Assembly: GCA_964019135.1 (NCBI GenBank)
Contig: OZ025250.1
Span: 53,505,357-53,569,356, forward strand
Length of the DNA: 64,000 nucleotides
Reading direction: 5' to 3'
Source of the DNA: Arenicola marina
Lineage: Eukaryota > Annelida > Polychaeta > Arenicolidae
Shown: positions 1-11,400 of the stretch, piece after piece
Position numbering within the stretch: position 1 is the first letter of the stretch
How the letters are laid out: each line of letters opens with the position of its first letter
Translations under genes and position numbers: made by a program
Notes under the pieces: model-generated
Database searches by the model: none
What the model saw: the letters and a program-made list of their open reading frames with translations, nothing else
What the model was told of the DNA's origin: nothing

Positions 1-229
1 ACGAGCATTTGTAATACCATTCACTCAAGCCGCTGACCTAATTATGAGGCCCCTTGACCTCAAAACGACGCTATCATATTCATTGTCAAGTTTAATCGAG
101 GGGCTTGAACTTCACGTTGAACTACATGCAATACTCAATGTACTGGAATCTAGAAATGGCCCTCATTCCATTAAAAATCATTGTAGCAGGCCGCGTGAAC
201 ACTTTAAAATTGCTTACTTCTTCTTAGAG

Positions 230-560
230 TGTAGCCACATTGCTTTGGTTGGTGAAGAGGTAATTGCCATAATATATAGCGATTACGATGCGTGTCTGGC
301 ATACGTATTCCATGTTTGTCTGTGCAGCTTAGCGGCATCACAATTGATTGTGTGTACATGTCAGTTAGCTTATTCCTCGGGCGTTCATTTGTCACAAAAC
401 GAAAAAACATAAACAAAATAAAACACTTGTAAATTTCATTTGTTTTTTTTAAACAATATATTATATTTTAATTCTTATTTATTCTGGTAACTGTGCATGA
501 ATGCGTTACGTCTGTGGATATGTACCCTGGCTGAATGTTATAAAGTACATTTACCGTAAT
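230..560 (+). repeat. Dispersed repeat, copy 1 of 3
   Basis: This shares a string of blocks with 14,550-14,880 (same strand) and 52,009-52,330 (opposite strand): a GCGAT...GTGTGTCTG-like block, a 'CTTAGCGGCA' block, a 'CAGTTAGC' block and an end block with TATTCTGGTAA and ATGAATGCGTTAC. Copies 2 and 3 sit at matching places in the two inverted arms, while this one is outside them. Family unknown; probably a non-autonomous transposon. Confidence 0.5.
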
Positions 561-993
561 ATGTTATGTTTGTATAACAATAAATTTCTGATCACAATGA
601 TATCTCCAAAGCCGTCAAATTCTAGCAAGCGTGGGCGATAACATTCATTATAGGTCGAAGATCAATGTTCCAAGGTTTATCTCTAGTTACTTTAACAATG
701 GAGAGTTAAGTCCTAATTAAAAGTCACACCCTTTTACTCTCTTACGCTAGACGCGAAACGCTACATACATGTAACCTTAAAGGAATATACTTACATGCGC
801 TATCTTAGAGTTTTTACATTTTAGAATCAAGACTGAAAGTATCTCAAAATTATGATGCATATATTATTTATATCTTTGAGTCTGTAAAACAACAATTTCA
901 ACATAAAGCTAAGCGGTTTATTTATATCGCGGTCGACATCACACAAAATACCGAACGGGGCTCGATTAAACGCGGAATACCTGCGGAATACCT

Positions 994-1054
994 GCGAAAT
1001 ACTGCGGAAAACTTCGGGGTTTCCGCCGCGAAGAAGTTTTCCGCAGTATTGCGC
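994..1054. repeat. Short perfect-type hairpin
   Basis: Positions 994-1015 and 1033-1054 are reverse complements over 22 bp with one mismatch, separated by a 17-bp loop. The stem core is TACTGCGGAAAACTTC. It could be the tip of a foldback element or a structured transcript; nothing else shows its role. Confidence 0.6.
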
Positions 1055-1552
1055 ATTATATTGATGACCTACCAATGAGTGAAGAAGCGCGCAGAGATAC
1101 AAAGCCGGCCACCAACTTCTGTTCCGGTGAATAAATCTGCTTCTTCCCGGATAGCCCAAATGCTTTCAGGATTTAAAGTCATGCACAATATACTTATTTG
1201 AGATGGAGAAGAGGTCGGTAATACAAAAGAATACGGAATGTATGTCGCACTTGCGTCTTCGCAGTGATATAACGAATAGTTACAGAGAAGCGTTGTAGAC
1301 AAATGGACCGTGGCTTGGCCATGTCTGCATAAACTACATGTATACAAGGTCAAGGTCATTGTAAGTTTAATGTCACGAAGTATATGTTGGCCTCTCGATC
1401 GCTTACGAGAGAGAGAGGCTTGCACTGCGAATAGTTTTGGAAGTGCATAGTCTTAATTCAAAAAATGTCTGCGTATTTTGTTGGCCATAAAACCTGGTGG
1501 TGGCAGAGAAGAAAGTGCCTGGTGACAAACACAGATGTAGATACTACATTTT

Positions 1553-1650
1553 GTAGCCGTGACCCACCGAGAATAGATCTTATATCAATTCAGCCGGGAC
1601 CCACTGGGAATAGATCTTATATCACTTCAGCCGTGACCCACCGGGAGTAT
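1553..1650. repeat. Tandem repeat, about 46 bp x 2+
   Basis: The phrase 'GACCCACCGAGAATAGATC' recurs with slight changes about 46-48 bp later, followed by a third partial unit (GTGACCCACCGGGAG). Confidence 0.6.
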
Positions 1651-2482
1651 TTGTTATGTCACTTTGTTATGCGGTCTGGGCCGGGCCATTTATAACAAGT
1701 AGGCGAAAACGCTATGTATATAAGACCACGACATGCTTGCCTGATTTTGAGTATTTATTATATAAGCTTTAGCTGGAGGAAATCAACTAGTAAGGATCAT
1801 ATGCAGTATTTTAAGCACGAATGTTTACCCGAACTTATATACAAATTATAAAAAAAATCAATATTTTCTCCAAGCATGCTTCAAGTGATACGTTTATTTT
1901 ATACTTCAGATAGTTTGGCTGCCGAACATGTTTTTATCATAGATGGATAAAATGTACTATTACATAATGGCGATGGAAAAGATTAGGTAAGCTTTATTTA
2001 TGTATGCGAAAACCAGTAACATAGATTTCATAAAGGCAATTTGTTATATACTGTGATGCAACTATGGCATTTCCATACTAAATTTATCATGTGATCTTGG
2101 ACCATAAGGTTTTAACGAGACATCGGCAACAGTAATATGTTATATGATATCTTAGTTCTATTATTTTAGCAAAGGTTCTTGCAATCGTAAACTCATCCTA
2201 AAACAAATCATTATAACAACAAGTTCCTTGTAATAATAATAACAGAAAAACAACTTATTGTAAATAATAATGCAATGGGTAATAGTAAATAGAAGTATAT
2301 GTATTTATCAATGCATAATAGTTCATGTCACGTGGGTATCGTCACCCCATCAAATGTATTTCACACATACATGTATCTCTGATGTGACGCGATATGACCG
2401 TTAATTATAGGTCTTGTCAACAAAGGGGCTGCATGGCTTTTGCACAGCATCCATCTTGTCACTAGCTGACGTCTTTCATCGC

Positions 2483-5400
2483 TTACTGACATTGTCTTGG
2501 CCTGAAATATACCATTTAGGAAATTATTGTCAAGGCGGAGCCACGAAATCGAGGTTGAGACCACAGTAGAAAACTAGAACACAAACAGTAAATCGAGATA
2601 CCAAGTAATGTATTTAGCTGTTAAACAGGTATTTGTTTGAATGCATACTGTTAGGGACACTTCTCCTTAGGCGATGGGTTGTGGAGGAGATTACCTGCAC
2701 ATTTCACTGAGGTCTTGTAGCTTTTGCTCGTACAATTTTAAACTTGCGCTACTGAGTCGAAGAGTAACGGAAAAAAGGTTTACTTTGTCTTATATATATT
2801 GCAGGCATTTATTCGAATAATATTAGATGGAATGGAAGTTTCCCGAAGATGGCTGCGCACTAAATAAATTATTGTTCCTGTTGTTTTTGTACCTACAATC
2901 AATCGATGAATTAGCACGTAAAAGATGGCTGGTAACTTTCAATGACACAGTCCGCTGGTTCCATTTGCCTTACTCATATTAGTTTCTACAGCGTATTTTT
3001 TGTTATCCAATTGTGACGACATTACTGGACAAAATACGGTAATGGCAATGCCCGTTCAGCCATACCTTTCAGCTGCTGTTAATTAAGCCATATATACGGA
3101 TCAGTGTATTTCTCTACAGTTCCTTTCTGTCAATACCGAGCGAGCTATGGCCATGATGGCTACATGTACGTCCCAAAGTCGATGTCCCTATAGTCTAATG
3201 GAAGAGATCGCAAAGGGGCGTTAGAGGCCGGGAACGCAAACATAAGGCCTTAAGGTTTATAACAACAATAAACACCTACCATGTCCCTCAACAATGTCCC
3301 AAATCAATTTACCTCCTTGAATTTTCTCTCAACAAAAGTAAAAACTTGCGATCTCACCAACAGGGGTCGCCTTAGTCCTAAAGCATATCTGACAACAGAT
3401 GCGTCCAGAGCGCCACTCTCTATCGTTTGACACACCAATTAACCTTTTCATTGCCACGAACACCCATTTAAACACTCAAGTAGAAAAAAGGTTTATTTTG
3501 GCCATGACGTCTAGTACTTACTTAACCTGTGGCTGCTCACGTTCTGAAATCAGAACGCGTCACCGTCAACAATCGAAATGTTGTAGTAATTCCTTTCTTA
3601 CTGTTGCAGTATCTTACATAAACCAGTTAAGAAATATACGCGCATGAATGCGGGCAATAAGGCGTAGAAAGGACTTAAAATCAAAATGAATATCACGGGA
3701 GCACGCACAGAGTTTAGCACGTCTGAGAGCATTGAAGCGACATTTCAAAGAACAGAAACAAAACAGTAAAGAACTGAAGTTATTGTTGAGAACAGAAGCA
3801 ACATAATAGAGAACTAAAGTTATATTGAAAAAAAACAGAAACAACAAAATAGAGAACTAAAGCGACATCGCTTATAAGACAGCGATATTATATATGGAAA
3901 ACAACTTGAGAGATCGTAGGCGACATCATAGAGAACGGAATTTACCGCATAGAACTAAGGAGACAACATAAAAAGCAGAAGTGGCCTGCCCCCTCCGCCA
4001 TGTAGCAGCATTAAAACCAGCAGAACCGACACATAACTGAAGTTGAATAGAGTAAAAGCGGCCAAGCGGATAGTAGCGCCCTCTCACCGAGATCTTCGTA
4101 GAGTTCGTCTTCCACAAAGGGTGTGCTTGGTTTGGTATCCAGAGCTGACAACTTCACTGGCTTCTCTTTGGGCCTAAAATCATCCAATATTTACACCGAC
4201 CCCAATGGCAGGTTAATAAGTAGCCATTCATTTTCGAGACAAATGTCCCTGGTATTGCAGAGGCGACTTGTGATGTTGTTTGCTCCCATAACGTTATGCT
4301 TGCTAGTGTCAATGGTTGTTTTGAGAGTAGCACGGAACATAAGGTGCGAGAAAGCAATGTATCAAGTTCAAATAGAGATGACTATTCCTCACACCAAAAT
4401 ATCGGATCCCTTCAGACCGAAACAATAATTTCAGAAAGATTATTGCTTTGTGACTCCAACTTTAAAATATGCAGTAATTTGCACTCCGTATATGAAACGA
4501 TACCATTTTCAACTATATGTATGGATATAAAAGCTTACCTCCCAGTAGTCACTTCTGGCCCACGACTGGGCACAGCTATAGGAACGAAATGGCCATGATT
4601 AGCTGATTGGTTTGCGGACATATGTAAGTGTTATAGTTACCAAATGTCAGTAAAGATGAAGATACATTTTAAGATCAAGGCACTAAAATGCAATAAGTGT
4701 AATATCGATGCTGAAATAACATCTGCTTGGCAGCCGGCAAGCGCGGCCATATTGGACACCTGCCCATTATATATATGGAGGGGGGACGTCTGGTCACAAT
4801 GTATGTAACAATATATCACCTGGCCATAGCGAATGCAAAATCCGTACAAATAGATAAATATAAACGCCACACATTCCCACATGATATCTGTCTTTCACCA
4901 AGGAAGGGACTAATCAACAGCCCTGTTGTTCATTGCGTTCAGTAAGTGCCTTCTTATACTCTAACAACCTAAATACAATTTTGGACGTCAACATTTTCCG
5001 AACAATTTTTTGGCAAAAACATTGCAGAGCGATTAATGTTAACGTTATGGTAATCTTCTTTCTCGTGTTACTTACCCTTAGTGCGACTCTTCCAGAGGCA
5101 GACTGCCAGAGCAATGATCGCTGCCAGAAGAGCTGCGAACCCAACAGCAACTCCAGCCACGCCGCCAGCAGACAAACTAAACTGCTTGTCATCTGTATGA
5201 AGGCCGCGATTAAGCAATACTGAAGGGCAACAAGGCTTGAGGCCGGATTGAGATGGCAGCATAGCTTACATTATAAAGAATATGGCTGAGAGACTGACCA
5301 TTTGATCCCCAGAGGGGTAGGAGTGGGCCTATGTGAAAAAAAGAATCTGGCCTCGAAAAGCAAATGAGGTCAACTATACAGTTAAATCCATCCCTTCTTG

Positions 5401-8400
5401 TAGGGAAACATGAATCCAGGATCATGCATTTAAACGATGCCTAAACCCATTCGTGAGATAGCACTGCAAAATAAATATTTTCCATGGCATTCCATTTCCG
5501 TTGTCCGACCTTCCAATGCTATTCCGCTATTTAAATCACTGAATCAGCCTTCAGGTCCGCGCCATGCTCGAAACATGCGGTTAATTTACATATTAACACT
5601 CTTCCACTAACAGACGACTGAAAGCAAGATCTTCAGCTTTCCTTGAACACTTTCATTGTATGCGGCCGCTTTCCATTTGCATATTTTCAGGGGTACCTTT
5701 CTCCTTTTCCTCCGGTGTTGTGACATCACGGATGGTTGTGTTGACCACTGGAAGAATAACACCGAACACGTTTTTATTTCATAAAGGCCGGACGCCCACC
5801 GTGGTTGAAGAGAGAGTCCTTTTTCACAATTCTACAGGATGTTAACTCAATGAACTGTTCACCAATGATAAATCTCTAGCGGTCTTCATTTTCCTTATCT
5901 ATCGCGGCAAGGACAATGCCAAGGGCGGGCTTGTACGGATTGATCTGATTTGATTGGGGCTTGTACGGATTGATCTGATTTGATTGGGGCTTGTACGGAT
6001 TGATCTGATTTTATTGGGGCTTGTACGGATTGATCTGATTTGATTAGGGCTTGTACGGATTGATCTGATTTGATTGGGGCTTGCACGGATTGATCTGATT
6101 TGATTGGGGCTTGTACGGATTGATCTGATTTGATTGGGGCTTGTACGGATTGATCTGATTTGATTGGGGCTTGTACGGATTGATCTGATTTGATTGGGGC
6201 TTGTACGGATTGATCTGATTTGATTAGGGCTTGTACGGATTGATCTGATTTGATTGGGGCTTGTACGGATTGATCTGATTTGATTGGGGCTTGTACGGAT
6301 TGATCTGATTTGATTGGGGCTTGTACGGATTGATCTGATTTGATTGGGGCTTGTACGGATTGATCTGATTTGATTAGGGCTTGTACGGATTGATCTGATT
6401 TGATTGGGGCTTGTACGGATTGATCTGATTTGATTAGGGCTTGTACGGATTGATCTGATTTGATTGGGGCTTGTACGGATTGATCTGATTTGATTGGGGC
6501 TTGTACGGATTGATCTGATTTGATTGGGGCTTAACGGATTGATCTGATTTGATTGGGGCTTGTACGGATTGATCTGATTTGATTGGGGCTTGTACGGATT
6601 GATCTGATTTGATTGGGGCTTAACGGATTGATCTGATTTGATTGGGGCTTGTACGGATTGATCTGATTTGATTGGGGCTTGTACGGATTGATCTGATTTG
6701 ATTGGGGCTTGTACGGATTGATCTGATTTGATTGGGGCTTAACGGCATTTTCAGGATACAATGCTATATCGTGCCATACGGTTAAGTTCAGTCTAAATAA
6801 CTCGAGCAATACTAAAACCCTGAAAGTATCAATACATGTGAGCTCCTAGATGAACCGATTTGAAAAATGGTAAAGCAGCACGTAGATATTGGTAAAACCA
6901 TGTACATATCCCTGCTGACACGATCAACAAATTGCACTTACTGATGTCGGGCCAGTAATACAACGTGGTATGGGCGATAATCAGACCACAATACTGACCT
7001 TCAGTGGTTGTTGGCTGTGAAGTACTTGGCGGCGAAGGAATGACGGGTACTGGGCCTGGAACAATTCGGAATTGTCTATTGATGGAAGATAAAGCAATAT
7101 GTTCTGCATTTTTTGCATTACCAACCTCTTCTCCATGCCAAATAAGTATATTCCGTCTGGAATTAAAATCCTGAAAGCTGGTGGGCTGTCCGAGGAGAAG
7201 CAAATTTGTTCACCGGAGCAGAATTTGGTGGCCGGCTTTTTATCCCTACGCGCCTGTTCTCTATTCGGTATTCGGTATAATGTCGACCGCGGCTCGCTGA
7301 GACGTCCGCGCGGTAACATATTCTGCGCAGTTTCATGTTGCAATTGTTTCAAGATATAAAACATATATAAAACATATATAACATATAGATAATTTTAGTC
7401 TCTATTCGAAGAAGTAGCAAATCTAAGATGGCGCATGTAAGTACGCTACTTTAAGGTGAATACATGGACCTTGTGCCCGATCTCCAAAAATAATTTCTTT
7501 GTGTATCGTTGGAATTTATCTCTACCGACTAAGCTGCTGCTCCTTGGTGCATTATAGATATGTGTCGATAATATAAATACATAGACAAATGTGTCACTAT
7601 ATGTAATGAATAACAAAATGTATAATAAATTTATTATTATATAAATTTATTAATATTAATCAATCTGCAAATAAATTTGTCTGTTGAAGCAATGTTATAG
7701 ATGAATTGCGCACTGACCGTCATCACAGATAAAGGAGTTCAACTTGGTATGACACACGACATCAATCCAAAGTCGATCAGTGGTTCCCATGTTGACGTAG
7801 ATGCACTTCTTGGCTGGATCATAGCCATTACTAGCGCCGAAGTGATAGAACTGCATGGGGGTTCGAACACTAGACGATTGCCCAGTTCCTGGAAATAAAC
7901 AAAAGACAAGAGATTAGTGTAATGCGGATCTCATGACGGGTATAATTAACAAAAGGTTCACTGCACTTGAAAAATAAATCATCATCGGGTCACACACGTT
8001 ACCTACACGTTTCTTATAGTTCATGTACCACTCACTCTCACCCATAAATAAACAAATAAACAGGAAGGGTTTCAGTTGCTACCCTGAAGCGCATGTGTTA
8101 AGTGTTGTTGCGCAAACAAAAACGATACATACCCTAACATTACATTGCTTTTATGAGCAACACAACAATAACATTTAAAAAATACGCAGACAAGCATACT
8201 TGAATAGGAGGAAGCGTCAAAGCATCAAGTAATAATTATAGTACATAGTAAAGAACAGTTCTGAAAATCAGAATTAATTTCTTGTGTATCCACGTAAGGA
8301 AAAAGACCCCCTTCCAGTATGGCAGAAACAAGCATGGACTCGTCCACGTTGACGCGCCAAGCAACCAGATGTTTATTGATGTCAACCAATCGGAGGCCGG

Positions 8401-11400
8401 CTGTTGACTGGCGGCAAGTAGTTTTACCCAGTCAGTCATTCGGACAACATATGCCGACGAGGTTACCTCCTCCTCTCCACCGCCTCCGCTATAACACGTT
8501 TTGATTGCATTTTCCGTTTTAATCACTACGCAATGAATGATTAAACTGATAAGCATAGTATGGTTTGTATCGCATTTTTGTATAACATTTTTATATTTAT
8601 GAACTCTCGCAATAAACTGACGTGTAATTATTTGATTACAAGATAACTGAATATTGAAGGATAGCGACCATACGGAGGTTTAATCAATCTTATTGAGTAT
8701 CTAGACCTAGTATAATCTTGATATTTGTTCATTTTATGTTGATGTTTCACTGATTCTTTTGGATTTCATCAACTGCATCATTGTGATTCAGAATGAAGCC
8801 CAATTATATAATTAGTACCAAGATATGTAAAAATGAAACTTATGAATATTATTGATGTATTTATGAGCATGGCGGATGTCCCCTCAGTTTCCCTGGCTTA
8901 ACGATAAGAGCAATCAGTTTGATTAAAATGTTAGTACATGGTAACTCAAGCTGACAAAGACAGGCCCAGACAGAGAGCCTTGAAAGGGTACAACGAAAGG
9001 CCTTACTAACCATCAGCGGGACCTACAGTTGCACGTCACACAACAAGCTATTATAGGAGGTTGATGTGGAGAAACTTGCGCTTAGACGCAATTACTTTAG
9101 CCTGTGCATGTTGTGCAAACTGGTCAATGGTGTCTGTCAACCGTACTTGGCGTCATTACTTCCCCAAACCAATCGCGATTCCGCATGTTCCCTTCGAAAC
9201 TTGAATGGCATCAGAGTGCCAAAAGTAACAAAAAATACTCCTTGAACTCATATCTTTGGCACACGGTTCGCGAATGGAATAGCTTATCCCTAGACATCAG
9301 GCATGCGTCTTCCCTCCCCGAGTTCAACACCAAATTTAAGTTTGTTTTCTTCTCTCAGAATCGTGATTTGTACAACCTAGAGTGTGGCGCTGCGTCGATC
9401 TACCACGCTCGGCTTCGACTCGGCCTAAGCGCTCTCAATGGCCACCGTAAGAAGTATGGCTTTATTAACGACAACCGCTGCCTTAAGTGCAATTTAATAC
9501 CCGAAGACAACGCTCACTTCTTTCTCCAATGTTCAGCTTACCGATCGTCCCGTTAACTTCTCAGAACGGACATTTCCTTCCTTACAGACCATGGTATTGA
9601 CATTGACCCATCCTCAGGCCCCGATCGGAAATCCCTCTGCGAAGTGTTACTATTCGGCTGCTCTCATATTACCTTTGACCTAAATAACGTACTATTCAGC
9701 GCGGTTCATAAATATATCGAACGTACTGGTAGGTTTGTTGTAATTGAATGATTTTACTAAATTGCTTTTGTTATGAATTTGTCATGTCGCGCTTCTTTAT
9801 CGTCACTTTGTATATATAATACCGACAGATTATGTTTGTAAACGATTATTCAATTATCATCACGACTAATATATGAACGTTTGAGGTGAGCATTTACTTG
9901 TGAATTCGATGTTGCAAACCTCAGAAAATAAATTGTGTGTAAACCAACTCAAGCTGACTGAAAATGATGGGCAAACACAATAATTATGAGTGGTCTTGAT
10001 CCATTTTCAATTCAGCTTTTACTTAAACGCGCGAGATTTTCCACGTATTATCAGCCTACCCAGTATCACCAATTATAAATAGCTCAGTCGATATATATTT
10101 GGATAATTTATTTGGCATACGTACATGCCGATGTGTGCCGCCTACGTACACGGCGATGTGTTCCGCCTTCTTACAGGACGATATGTTCCACCTACATTCA
10201 TTGTGATGTATTTCACCTATGTAGATGGCAATTGGTTACGCCAAACCATAATAGGGTCACGTGGTCTGTTCACGTTTATTCGCGATGCGTTCTTCCAATT
10301 ACTGGTGAAGTGTGCCCCCAGTTAGTGGCGAAGTGTTCTGCAACTTTTATTTAATTAATTTGACAATTTGCATGTCATGTAGTGTCTTTCTGAGTCGGCA
10401 ATAAATTTGCCTTTTGCGATTCCCTACACAGTATTCTGTTTTATTGCCAGGGAACAAGCTTCTGGCGAGTTTGTAGTGAATTTGTAGCGAAACACATAAA
10501 AAAAAATCATTTAACTGAAGCAACAGTTTTAAAACTGACATTGGTTCATTCAGTGCATTGTCGCAGTTACTATCGAAAGGAACTAGACAACTAGCGATTG
10601 ATACTCTGGACCGAATCCTGTGATAGATTAGACCGTTAGTGTGGACTGTACAACTGTTCCATAAACTTGTATGCGATATACTGCAACGAAGGGGAACAAA
10701 GGGGAATATACATCGGTCCTAAGTTTGCCCGCAATCGTGCGCGTAAAATTGCAAGCAAACAAACAAACATACAAACGCTGCAGACCAAAAAATGGCGAAA
10801 ATCTAATAGAAAACAGCTAAAGACTACAAGAACGTAAATGCTATGTTAACTTTGGAATTGGCTTTGCGTCGTGAGGTTGGTCAGCACGATCACTTACCCG
10901 AGACCCAGTGCCACTGCCGCTTGTGAAGTCCAACCCAGAGGTACATGTAGTAATGGTCAACTCCGGTCTTATCGGTCAGGTCATCAATGACCTTGGCCAC
11001 GTTGTCGGAGAGGGAGGCAAGGTCACCGCCGGCCGCTATGCACCTGTTCCGGCAGTTGTACCACGTGGCGGCCGGACTACTGCTCCAGATACACTTGTCC
11101 CCATGAAGGACTTCGTCGAAGGGACAATCTGGATCTGGACCCAAAAGGAAACTGTGATGGTGACATGGATGTGGTAAAACAATTCCGATTGAGCGTGGCT
11201 TTCTGTGCAGTTTGATTCAAACTTCTACTTAATTTACTGATAATGAATCCTAATGACACATGAGAAATATTTCTCAGTGTGGTTAACGGCGAGACCAACG
11301 GAAAATGACGGCGAATATGGGCTAAGAGCCTTATTAGTGCTCTGATATTAAAACATGACGCATAAAGCCTTCCACTCAACCAGCAGAGTCTCATCTTCCT

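Larger units (their letters stand above)
1..1690. other. Left flank, no gene seen
   Basis: No convincing coding exon. Positions 1-110 are the reverse complement of a diverged sequence at about 28,090-28,205, so both are copies of one dispersed element. A dispersed repeat copy lies at 230-560. A near-perfect hairpin lies at 994-1054. The stretch 1,085-1,240 matches the opposite strand of 7,085-7,250 inside the left lectin gene. A short tandem repeat lies at 1,553-1,650. Confidence 0.6.

Noticed and set aside
5895-6809. Open frames with YKPQSNQINP repeats
   Set aside because: They are translations of the 30-bp satellite, whose period is a multiple of three; there is no codon signal and they lie in an intron.
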